From assembly GCA_902806575.1 (NCBI GenBank), contig CADCXD010000009.1, positions 2,914,001-2,978,000 on the forward strand: DNA of 64,000 nucleotides. The letters run 5' to 3'. The notes under the pieces were generated by a model, which was not told the DNA's origin, did not search any database, and saw only the letters and a program-made list of their open reading frames with translations. The DNA is from Jackrogersella multiformis. Lineage: Eukaryota > Ascomycota > Sordariomycetes > Xylariales > Hypoxylaceae. This document shows positions 36,822 through 46,731 of this stretch, piece after piece. The translations under genes were made by a program, and so were the position numbers. The number at the start of each line of letters is the position of its first letter. Position 1 is the first letter of the stretch.

Positions 36822-37263
36822 AGTAGTTAATTTAATTATTGTTGTGAATCATCTATTGTTGCGCGTTACTGTGTGGGTAGATATATTCGGGTTGAAGCTT
36901 GAGAGATATCCTAGGTATTGCTAATACAACCCATCAAGGATTTCAAGCTACCTATTGCCTGCGCCCTTATAGTGGACGTGCACGTTGGCCTTTCGGGATG
37001 AGGCATACCCTAGGTAGGTACCTAGGTAGGCGATAGGTGCAAGACCCCGGAGAAGCAAATCGCCACACAGAAGCCGACATATCTTTGAGACGCGTAGCAA
37101 ATTCCAAGGCAGCCGTGACATGTCTTCGAGGGCGGGCCTACTATACACCACCGTCTAACCCGAATTTGGCCACTTGCTTCGTGAAGATTGGTCCTGCGAG
37201 AGGCTAAGCGGTGAGTGAGCTAGACTAGCAATGCTCGATGACCGCCGACATCTTCATAGCGAA
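36822..37263. other. intergenic
   Basis: No coding frame of note. A compound TACCTAGGTA palindrome lies at about 37007-37030. Confidence 0.45.
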
Positions 37264-37404
37264 AGCGGCAGAAAGGTGTCAAAGGAACTGGAGCACGTGC
37301 GAATTCATACTGTAAAACACTGTAAAAACCCCTACTCAAAATGGACAGTGTCTTACAGTACGAACTCGCACGTGCTCCAGTTCCTTTGACGCCTTTCTGA
37401 GCGG
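37264..37404. mobile_element. fold-back (MITE-like) element with 5-bp target duplication
   Basis: A 131-bp element (37269-37399) consists almost wholly of two 55-bp inverted arms around a 21-nt loop (37324-37344). The arms differ at 4 positions, all transitions. The direct repeat AGCGG flanks it exactly (37264-37268 and 37400-37404), which fits a target-site duplication. The termini are CAGAAAGG and its complement. Each arm contains the palindrome GCACGTGC. No open frame fits inside. It is most simply a non-autonomous fold-back or MITE-type insertion; a transcript would also form a long hairpin that could be a Dicer substrate. Confidence 0.75.
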
Positions 37405-37876
37405 TTGACTAACGCGACAGCATGGATCATTGAGGGGTTAGTCTCATACAGGAGGAAACCAAGACACGAATAGAAACCAGGCAAACAAGATGATTATCGG
37501 GCAAAATTTCCCATCTGTAGATCATGCATAATACCTAGGTACGTACTAAGATCATGAGCGCCACCTATGATGTATAGGTACCTAACCCTCGATACAGTGC
37601 GCATTCCTAGGGGGTGCGCGCGCGCGATGTCAATACATGAGATGAAGCAAACCGTGAGGCTTTGCTTAGCTCGGGTTCTTGTCTAGCCGATACGAGACTC
37701 CTCAGTACATATCACCAACCGCCTGACGGTTGATGGCAATAGTGATCGGAGTTAGACATACGGAACCAGCGGGTATGCAGCGCATTGGCTATTAAGCGTT
37801 GAGCACCATGAATGCCGTATGGATATGTAGAAGGCCACCCTCTTGCTAGCCTGTCTGTCTGTATTACTTGCGACGG
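37405..37876. other. intergenic
   Basis: No gene seen; a GCGCGCGCG run at about 37616-37625 and two TACCTAGGTA-type motifs near 37532 and 37577. Confidence 0.45.
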
Positions 37877-38452
37877 CTAATCATCCTTCTTGGGTGGTGG
37901 CTGATTGGCCTGCTGTTCTCTCTGTTCTTTCTTTAGAAATACTTTGGCTACCCATTCTTCGATCTCTTGTTCCACATCTTCGTCGGTTTTGCCACCAGGA
38001 GGACCAATCTGTCGCCTTGCCTTCTTTCTCAGATCGTCGATGTTCGAGATATCGAAGGCCCAGGCTAAACCACCAGTGCACATGATGCCAAATCCCATAA
38101 CATTGAGCGTTGCCAAACTGAGAGCCTCCAGCGCTATTAAAGAACTATCGGATTGCATGTTCCCGACAGGTCGATTGCTGGGTTGATAGAATCGAGGTAT
38201 TGTTGCCATCTGTTTCTTGGATACCGACCGTCTTGTTATCAGAGTCGCGAGAGAGAGAAAGCCTGCGCCGGCAAAGAATAGGCCCAATTGCTTCAGCGAA
38301 CGTTCTGAAAATATCGACGGCCGGGGCTCCGGGGGCGGTATCGCGTTCTCAAGAGGTTGGTGAAGCTGGGGAGGATGTGGTGATGGAGGGAGTTTTTCTG
38401 GCGAAGGCTCCCTATCCTTCGCGATCGTCATGGTAGTTCCGAATGACCACAT
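37877..38452 (-). CDS. AIM11: altered inheritance of mitochondria protein 11 homologue
   Basis: Single-exon gene, 191 aa. After a Pro-rich N-terminus comes SLKQLGLFFAGAGFLSLATL (first membrane segment, about 53-72), TRRSVSKK, PRFYQPSN, then the second hydrophobic stretch LEALSLATLNVMGFGIMCTGG and a charged tail rich in Lys/Glu/Gln. This order matches the fungal AIM11 family, small two-span membrane proteins named from a yeast mitochondrial inheritance screen. Biochemical role is not known. An in-frame Met at residue 8 is an alternative start. Confidence 0.85.
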   Translation of the reverse strand: MWSFGTTMTIAKDREPSPEKLPPSPHPPQLHQPLENAIPPPEPRPSIFSERSLKQLGLFFAGAGFLSLATLITRRSVSKKQMATIPRFYQPSNRPVGNMQSDSSLIALEALSLATLNVMGFGIMCTGGLAWAFDISNIDDLRKKARRQIGPPGGKTDEDVEQEIEEWVAKVFLKKEQREQQANQPPPKKDD

Positions 38453-39064
38453 TGGTGTTTGGTGTTTGTCTATTTCGATATTTTTCTACCTAAATCTTCG
38501 AGGAAGACAAATATTAAAAATTAGAGCGGAGACAAGAGAGCAACAAATATCTAACATCTAATGCCTTATATCATGACAGTGTGGTATATCGCAGAAGACG
38601 CAAGGAATTCGCAGGAAAAGGATTGGGTGTAAATAGCAATCGCTAATAATGAAATTTGGAAGTTGTAAGTCTTGAGTATTTTTTATGTCGCGCTAGAATT
38701 GAATTGAATCGAATTAGATTGAAATGAAATTTTATTCTTCCTCCCGAAGGTTGCTCTTTCTTCCCGATCATCTTATTTAGCTCCCACTTAGCCCCAATCT
38801 TCGAATCCGGGGTAAACAAGTGGGGTTAATGCAATAACAGCATAATCCTTTTAAATAGGTAGCACGCTAGTTCCCACTCTTAAATTTCACTTCTTCACAT
38901 TCACCTTTACATTCACCTTCACCTCACCTTCACCCTCACCCTCACCATCCCCTTTTCTCGACTTACGCTGACCATTAGCGACAGTCACCACCGAGGGATC
39001 GAGAACTAACCATAATAATAATTATCACAAGATCGGCATACTCTCTTGACTTACCTAGCCAGCT

Positions 39065-39098
<34 letters not shown>

Positions 39099-39129
39099 AC
39101 CAAGTCGATTCTTAGAGGATGAATTACTC
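38453..39129. other. intergenic with low-complexity tracts
   Basis: No gene seen. A C/T/A-rich imperfect repeat (TTCACCTTCACC and CTCACC units) lies at about 38885-38948. Confidence 0.5.
39065..39098. repeat. (CTGC)n microsatellite
   Basis: About eight tandem CTGC units just past the stop of the 39130-39744 gene. Confidence 0.85.
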
Positions 39130-39744
39130 TTACATCGTAGGAGGCCTCGGAGAGTTGAGGACGAACATAAGAATCCATTGTTTTCTTCTTAGGCTCTCCT
39201 CGCATTCCCTCCACATCTCCGAGCAGTCAGGCAGTATCAGCCTAAAGAGTCGCACAAGAAAGACGAGACAAGGCCGGATGCTTTCCAGCTTAAAGTGAAG
39301 CCAGAGATCCTCCGGCGATAAAGGGTATTGGACAGTCTCCGTTGGGAAGACTTCAGACCAATGTATGGGATGTTTGCTGTCGTATTCTTTTAAATCCGTC
39401 ATCAAATCGAGCGCCTCTGCGACATGGAACAGGGGTCTCCGAAGCTTCGAAATCGTCGCAATGGATTCCTGTACCTCTTCGACAGCAACGTGGGCTAATA
39501 TAACCTTCTTCGTGAACTTCTTGTAAAGTTCCTTCCTCTCCACATCCAATCTTGATCGATCGACCTCGGCGACCAATTCACTGTAAAACAGAGCTACGCG
39601 GCTAGAATGTTCTACACCGGCAAGCGAGAACTGGATGTATCCTCTCCATACATGAAACTTCGCCAGGTGGATGGGAGGCGGTTCACCATCTAGGCACTTT
39701 CGAGCGGTGACGGTCCATTTATAATATGTCGAGAATCTACTCAT
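39130..39744 (-). CDS. hypothetical protein, 204 aa, helical
   Basis: Single open frame with even amino-acid use and no low complexity; I do not recognise a domain. It starts MSRFSTYYKWTVTARKCL, contains a charged helical stretch (residues about 60-105, RSRLDVERKELYKKFTKK) and Trp/Leu-rich segments after 140 (PLSPEDLWLHFKLESIRPC, then CLVFLVRLFRLILPD). No intron is needed. Coding character (long relative to its AT/GC surroundings, no overlapping long frame) supports it being real, possibly lineage-specific. Confidence 0.5.
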   Translation of the reverse strand: MSRFSTYYKWTVTARKCLDGEPPPIHLAKFHVWRGYIQFSLAGVEHSSRVALFYSELVAEVDRSRLDVERKELYKKFTKKVILAHVAVEEVQESIATISKLRRPLFHVAEALDLMTDLKEYDSKHPIHWSEVFPTETVQYPLSPEDLWLHFKLESIRPCLVFLVRLFRLILPDCSEMWRECEESLRRKQWILMFVLNSPRPPTM

Positions 39745-40873
39745 CTTTCAGCGGAACGTGATACCGATGTAGCCGAAGATAAAATGGAGTCATGTATGAA
39801 ATGATCCTTAAAGACGATGGCTTAATGTAGTATGTGAAGATCTATCGACGTGGAGATTTATCGAGGAGTTATACACTGATAAATATTATTACAACTTGCG
39901 TTTGCAATAGAATGAGTTCGGTAGCATGCGAATCTAACAATTAAAAGAGGAAAGTAAACAGGGTCTGCCTATGTAGGTAGGTAATTGTCAGGAAATTGTA
40001 TAGGGGTATACTGATCAGCTCTAAGAAACCGTCTACATTAGAGATTAAGGTTGCTCCTCTTTCACGTACTTACCTAGGTAGCCTATGTATATTAAGATTA
40101 CCGAGTGATGGTACTTAAGTGAACTGCGAATTAGGCGGTGAGAAATCGCGATTGGTTACTATTAAACGGTCTTCTATTTACAAACTGACCAGGTATTGGC
40201 CATCTTGGTGAAGCCACTCTGACACTGTTGGATATCAGACGCATGTGGATACATATAGGTAAGACAGTACGGATACGGATTTCTTGACTACCTCTTAAGT
40301 AGGTAGATTAGTTGGTTAGGTACTTCATTAGCGGCATCGGCTGTCCGCATGAAGCAGAAAACATGTGAGCTTCCGTGGCGCATCTTAGCATCACGTACAG
40401 TACCTAGGTACCTACCTATACACATGTGTAGTACTTAGGTATATACATACCCAGGTATTGTACCTAGGTATGCACATGCCACATCCTCATTCAGTTATGT
40501 ACAAATTACGAATTACGAGTAGTGTATGTATGTACTTATACAATGGAACCCGACCCCCCGGTAACATGAGATCGATCTAAACCGTAAAACGCGGGACTTA
40601 CCTTATCTCGGGGGGCCAGTTCTTTAGTGCCGATGAACATGTACTTACCAGGCAGTTCAGGTAGCAGGGTACCTATCTAGGTACCTAAGGAGGAGGTATG
40701 TAAGCAATTAGTGTCCGGGGTTCCATCCCGCCTTAACTTCTTCTTTACAACATCCCGGCCGTACCCCAGCTGCACCCTTAAACCCATTCAAAGCTGAAGC
40801 TCACCGATATTTACACCAGATACCTCGAGCTACCGTACCATAACCAATATACGAAAGGGTTAAAAACGCCATT
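39745..40873. other. intergenic, many TACCTAGGTA motifs
   Basis: No coding frame. Palindromic TACCTAGGTA copies at about 40070-40082, 40400-40416, 40460-40470 and 40668-40686. Confidence 0.5.
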
Positions 40874-42190
40874 ATGGGCAAGGATAGGCCAGCCAAGAAG
40901 AAGCAGTCTCTATTATCGAATGCTCCAGTAACAGCCGCAGCCGCAGCTCAACCTCCAAATTGGCCCCCTTTCAAGCCAGCTTTGCCCGTCGTACAACTTA
41001 CCCCAGAAGCTCCTATCCCAGGGTTAGAGGACAAGATCATCCTTGTGAGGAACTTCTGGCCTAAGAATATTTGCCGAGACTATGTCAATTTTCTCAACAC
41101 TTTGCCTTTGACCACCACCCCCGGCCGATCAAAACGTGGGGAAGCCTTGAGGGTGAACGACAGGTTCCAAGTTGATGACCTCCGCTTCTCTCAGAGACTC
41201 TGGCTTGAAACAGGGCTCAAGGATTTCCTGCTAGAAGAATCTATTAGACACTTGTGGTTAGCAAAGTCTGATATTTCCTCCCGTCGCCACTTACCCCATG
41301 CCAATGCTTCACTTTCACTCTACCTCGTTGGCCGACGGATAACTCTAACGACCAAGCAATAGGGGTGGCGATATAGTAGGCTTAAATCCTAATATCAGGG
41401 TGTATCGCTACTCGCAGGGTCAATATTTTGACTGTCACTGTAGGTACCCAAAGTTATCTACCTCGCACTCATCTAGTCTATACGATCATGTTCGTCGAGT
41501 AGGTAACGGCAAGTCATGCAAGCCGAAGCTACGTGGTCTAGCGGATTACATGATTTCTGCAGCAAATTACCTGCATCTCATTCTCTAGTGTTCAGCCTTC
41601 TCACCGACTTCGACACTTTCCTTGGTCCTAACATGAGTTGGCGACGACATCGGACGTATAGCTAGCCTAAGGCAGCAATATTCCTTGTCTTGACGAGATG
41701 TTCAGTTGTTTCTATTGGAGCAGAAGCAGATATGATTGCTTTTTGCACATCATGCACATCTTGGGTTGTTCTCTTTCCATGCCGGTACATAGTGAACTAC
41801 ATAGAATGCTGTTCACTAATCCCAACCGCAGATGACGACTCCAACATAGTCACTCTACCACACGCCAACGATTCCGCTAGCACCATCAGGACTAAGACAA
41901 CCTGGACGCTATTGTTGTACTTGACCTCAGCTTCGGAAGGCTGTGTCGGTGGAGAAACCGTATTCTATCCTCACGACCGCAAATCCCCGAAAGAAGAAAT
42001 TGCTGTTGCTCCTGAAACAGGCTTGCTTCTCCTCCATAAGCATGGAGACGACTGTTTATTGGTAAGGACATAGGTACCTTCATTTCCTATCGCCAGGACT
42101 AATACCTACATCGGTTCCTAGCACGAAGGTCGGCAAGTAACAGCAGGAGAAAAGTGGATTATTCGCACTGATCTGTGCGTAAAGAAGTAA
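40874..42190 (+). CDS. 2-oxoglutarate/Fe(II) dioxygenase (prolyl 4-hydroxylase-type fold)
   Basis: Exons 40874-41256, 41363-41439, 41832-42061 and 42122-42190 give 252 aa. The jelly-roll iron site is visible: H153 and D155 in DCHYDD, and H231 in LLHEGRQV; R245 in WIIRTDL is placed to bind 2-oxoglutarate. NPNIRVYRYSQGQYFDCHY precedes the first ligand and ends at it, and GGETVFYP lies between the ligands, as in P4H-like oxygenases. The N-terminus (MGKDRPAKKKQ, then an Ala/Pro tract) lacks a signal peptide, so it is likely cytosolic or nuclear; the substrate is unknown. The second intron is 392 nt, far longer than the other two (106 and 60 nt). Confidence 0.88.
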
Positions 42191-42899
42191 AATGCTTCCT
42201 TCCGACTATTTACCTGTTTATGGGGTTGAAATAGCATCGATTTATATGCAATAGACAAGTACCCCTAGACCCCGTGAAGGTCTCATAGCAAAGATAACAG
42301 GGCATTTCCTGGCGTATATACCTAGGTAGGCAATGCCACAAAGAACAACAGGTACATTCTCGCCTTTTGTGCCTAAGCGAAATTTATCACATATATAAGC
42401 CGTACACATGAAGTCGACCGAAATACGAAATTGCCTCCACCTGAAAAAGCCGAGACAGCGAGGCCAGCTTGACCTAACCAAAAGTAGGTTCGCAAATCTC
42501 CGTAAATGGATCCTATTAAGCCGCGTTTCTTTAGCGTCTCGTTGAAGCACATATCCAGGGTTGTTGCTACATATTCTCGGCTGCATATATATTCGCCTAT
42601 GAAAGGCCAAGGCTATTAGTATGTATATGTCTGGAAACCACCCAAAGAATGCCTAGAGAACATTCTCACATGAATCTTCTAGCGGAAATAATGATTCCAT
42701 TAATTTTAATCCAGCTTTGTCCGAAATAATTAACAAGTCTCGACCAATAGTTTTACCTGATCTTCTTCATTCTCTAGCTATTGCAGCGACGCCACTTACA
42801 GCTTCTTATTAAATATCACTGTGATACTATCTCGTTATGATCGAATAAATCACATCACGTTTCACTTCTCGACGCCATTCTCGACGAATGCTCAAGCTG
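42191..42899. other. intergenic
   Basis: No supported gene. The 122-codon minus frame at 42242-42610 has irregular composition (Arg/Cys-rich) and no recognised domain. Confidence 0.45.
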
Positions 42900-43720
42900 A
42901 TTCGCCGGGGGTGTCTTAAAGGTGCCGGCCTCTCGGGTTTCAGCGGCTTTCTCAGGAGTGTAACAAGTCCTCGTTATATCTCATAGGTTATCTAAGGAAT
43001 CCAGTCAGCCTACGGCGCCGCGCGTTTATTCCATACCACCATCTTACTCTTATTCGCAGCATCTATTAGTCTAGTGGCGGTGTCTAAAATCTTCGTCATC
43101 CGCATTGCCCCAGGTTGCGGCTTATTACCTATCACATCCGCACCTTGTATCACTATCACTTAACCTCCAATGAATCTGCTTTTCCCCCTTTCATACCTTC
43201 GCCTCCCAGGGCATTCCTTAGACATATCTTACGCGGCTATATCCCGAGACTCCTAAGCAAATAGGACTTGGAGCGTAGGAATATCTAAGCAAAAGCAAAT
43301 CCAGAATCTAACTAGGTCCGACGCAGTATGAGGCACAACCTTCTTGTCTTAATGCTTATGGCTGACTACGAAGGGATTTCCCTTTGTGGTTGTGCCACTA
43401 AATAAGATAAAAACCAATATGAAACACCGGGTCTAGGGCTGACAGAGCCGCCAGCTCTTCCGGAGGCGATGCAAACACCAGAACTTCTGTCAAGGGGGTA
43501 GATCAAGCCGAGCACTGGGGACTTGGAGCGCGACCCCTATCACATAGATAGACCTTATTCGTAACTTGATGCTCTTAACATCAAGCATTCCGCTCCTATG
43601 TATACTAAAGGAGCCGGTACTTACTTTCTCCTCTGGAAGCACTGTCAAATACGTAAGTTGTATTTGTATGTACTTCAACATTTCAATATAGACTAGGGAC
43701 CTAAGACGCATGGCTTAGAC
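42900..43720 (-). pseudogene. possible decayed coding sequence, family not recognised
   Basis: Minus-strand fragments with coding-like composition: about 43710-43490, with SFSIHRSGMLDVKSIKLRIR; about 43495-43405 in another frame, with FASPPEELAALSALDPVFH; and 43159-43010, with NKPQPGAMRMTKILDTATRL, ending at TAG. Further on, about 42980-42880 holds YTPEKAAETREAGTFKTPP. Stops and frame changes separate them. They may be parts of a dead gene or of a poorly conserved one with introns I could not resolve. Confidence 0.3.
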
Positions 43721-44574
43721 CTTCCCAGCATCCGGACCTACCTACCTAACTTGATCAACTCCGATCTGGCAAGGCGTTTATTTTAATAAATACACCGACA
43801 AGAGAGAATGGCAATGCGAAGAACGACAGTATTAACTTACCTACCTAGGTAGGTAACTCAGACCTAGCTCTGATTCCGTACCTTTTACCCCTTTATGTTT
43901 AGCTAGTTCTTCGCACCTTGTAAATCTTATGAATAAGGCCTATGTTGTTCCTAAACTAAAGTAGTAGGCGAAGGTACGGATCTTCTTGGGTATATTTATT
44001 CTGAAAGCAGCTTGAGAACTGGCCCTTACTCTATTGTCCATCCAGTCTCGTCCGGTGAAATTGCTACGAAAGCGTCTACCAAAGCTGTTCCTATGCCTTG
44101 CCCGCTTCGAAAGCACCTAGAAAGAGTTAGATATCTCTATAATTAAGAAGAGAAGAGCGGTAGAGAAGTTATGGCTACCTACATGTAAACAAGTACGTAC
44201 TTGGGCAAATATCTCGTGATCTACCAGGCTTCCTCCACTATTGCTAGCCGGTTGTTGCAATGTAATCCTCTCCGACAGTCTCGTTGGTGCGGGCCAGATT
44301 AGGAGAGAGCAAGCATTCACGACACATCAGTGTTCAGACAGCATAGCATACTAATGACGAGGCATATCACGATATTCAATAGCAGAAAGAATCAAGAACA
44401 CTAGGGACTAGGGCGGGACCACGGGTCAATTAATTCTCATTTATCATTGACCTAAACCACGAATCTTACTCTTTTAGTAAGAGCGAATTGGTATGCCATA
44501 GACTCCAGTTCCCATGCGTTATGAAAGTCAACCCTCTGCCAGATCCCTTTTTGTTTCGTCACCATAGAATATAC
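43721..44574. other. intergenic
   Basis: No gene seen. A perfect TACCTAGGTA-type palindrome lies at about 43839-43854. Confidence 0.45.
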
Positions 44575-45703
44575 TTAGTGACTAGCCAGAGTCTGAGCTC
44601 GGCGGCGGTCACGCTCCTCCGCGATGGTAAGCTTGACACCTCTGCCCTTGGGCAAGGAGATCCAGGGCTTCTCGGAGCCGATGACGAAGACGTTGCTCTC
44701 ACGGGTGGCGAAGGAGTTGTCAATGGCGTCCTTGATGTGGACGATGTTGAAACCACCATCGTGACGCTCACGGTGGGTGATGACGCCTACACGACCCATG
44801 TTACGACCACCAGTGACCATGGCGATGGCGCCAGTGTCGAACTTGATGTAGTCGGTGATCTTGCCAGTGGCTAGCTGAATCTTGACGGTGTCGTTGACCT
44901 TGATGGTAGGGTCGGGGTAGCGAATGCTGCAGGAGAAGAAGAAAAACAGTTAGCATGCGCGGAGGACGGGGGGGACATACCAGCCATCGGTTCGAAGCTC
45001 GATCTTTTCACAAAATGGAAATGGTGGTTCAACCAAAGCTTGATCCAACGGCTGAATGATGTCTGACAGAACTTACGTTCTCGCATCGTGCGTGACCAAG
45101 AATGGGATTCCGCCCTTGCCAAGTTGCACTCGCTTGACCTTGCCCAGCTTGTACTCGGCTTCCTCGGTCTGGATTCGGTGGATGGTGTATCGGCCCTTGG
45201 TGTCGTAGACGAGGCGGAAGTGCTCGCCAGTCTTCTCGATGGTGATGACGTCCATGAAGCCGGCGGGGTAGGTCATGTCAGTTCGGACCTTGCCGTCGAC
45301 CTTGACGAGGCGCTGCATGAGGATGGCCCTGGTCTCGCGGTAGTTGAGGGCATACTTCAAGCGGTTGCGGATGAAGATGATGAGGGGCATGCAGTCGCGC
45401 AGCTTGTGAGGTCCGGCCGACGGCTTGGGGGCGTAGACACCCGATAGCTTGTCGAGAAGCCAGTGGGAGGGGGCGCTCAGGCGCTTCTGGTGCTTTTTCC
45501 TGCGAAGGGAAATAGAGTCAGTACCTTAGGTATGTATTGAATTTTTTATTTCTTTTTAAATTCAAGAGTGAAGCGAAATCTCGACGTCGATGCGCGCGCC
45601 TCGATAATGATGACCTCTTAAGAAGAAGAGCATAGATTCAACTCGAGTACTAAAAAAAAGAATGTAGCAAATGTAGCGAATGTACTTACGGTCCTCTGCC
45701 CAT
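44575..45703 (-). CDS. RPS4: 40S ribosomal protein S4 (eS4)
   Basis: Small-subunit ribosomal protein. Minus-strand exons 45703-45690 (14 nt only), 45499-45077 and 44926-44575 give 262 aa. The N-terminus MGRGPKKHQKRLSAPSHWLL, the S4-like RNA-binding part (CMPLIIFIRNRLKYALNYRE), the KOW-containing centre (FDTGAIAMVTGGRNMGRVG) and the C-terminal GRGVKLTIAEERDRRR are all diagnostic of the eukaryotic family. A tiny first exon is common in fungal ribosomal protein genes. Codon use is biased to C-ending codons, as in RPL24. Introns are 190 and 150 nt. Confidence 0.96.
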
Positions 45704-46731
45704 TTTGACTGTTCAACGATGGATATTGGAATTATCGTGTTATCGTGAAGTTGAAGTTTGGCAGTCTTGTTTTTTGTATGGAGACTTCTCAATTGAAAGT
45801 TGAGAAAAGTTGTTGATGAAATGCGATTAGTTCAAATTCAGAATTTCGTTGCAAGCGAAGAAAAACCGTGGGCTTATGCCCTAGTGGATCCATAGGTCCC
45901 ATGGCCCGTGCAGCGGTGAAGTATATGGCCCGTGCATAGACCGAGCAAAATCTTGGCAGTTATTCTGCCGGGATCGTTAGGTACCTAGGTACCTAGGTAT
46001 ATCGGTACGTACCTAAGCTCGATATCACAGCAGTCAGAGCAGTACCTACCTACATATGTACCTAGGATACCCTAGGTACGCTACCTATATATGTACCTAG
46101 GTACACTAGGTACCTGATATAAGTTGATGAAGCAATGAACTAGGAGATTTAATATAGGTATTCACGAATAGGTCATATACCACGAGTCGCAGTCAGGAAA
46201 ATAATAGGCTTAGGCAAATTTGAACATCTTTACAGTATATTCATCGCTATCGATCAGTTACATATTATATGTATTTTAAATCTGGGAGTGCTGGTAGACA
46301 TTGAACCTCCAGTTGCTTCCATCACGCGGCCACGCTTTTTTCTTTTGTTCTTTTATTCTCTATTCCATGCTTGTGTCATACCCTATTCATCCTGCTGGCA
46401 CTATCAGCTGGTAATACCCCCCATTACATGCCCATTCTGTAACGACAGGAGCTTCATGCTTAGCTAAAGTAGCATAAAATCGGGGTGGAACCCATCTTGA
46501 AGTACGCCTTCGACACAAGCTTGGCGTCGAGTTGTGGCAGGTACTGGCTTCAATTCATCCTCACACCTTGGGCCATCTCGTGGTCTATCCTCTCGACTGT
46601 GACGCCGGACACTATAAACTCAGTTATATCCACAGTCACCACGAGCTCTCCCCATGCTATCCTCTAAATAGGGTTCCGTAGCTAATATGTATTTTCGTAT
46701 TAAACCACCGCCAACATAATGGTGACAGACG
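45704..46731. other. intergenic with dense TACCTAGGTA cluster
   Basis: No gene supported. The densest set of TACCTAGGTA palindromes in the window lies at about 45979-46115, upstream of RPS4. Confidence 0.5.

Noticed and set aside
42242..42610. 122-codon minus frame
   Set aside because: No domain, irregular Arg/Cys-rich composition, no conserved start context.
43332..43396. GGCACAACC / GGTTGTGCC inverted pair
   Set aside because: Only 9 bp with a 46-nt gap and no flanking duplication; weak beside the 37264-37404 element.
44488..45447. Plus-strand frames of 128 and 119 codons
   Set aside because: Antisense shadows of RPS4 exons.
46290..46345. tRNA-like look before a T run
   Set aside because: No acceptor stem or complete cloverleaf could be drawn.
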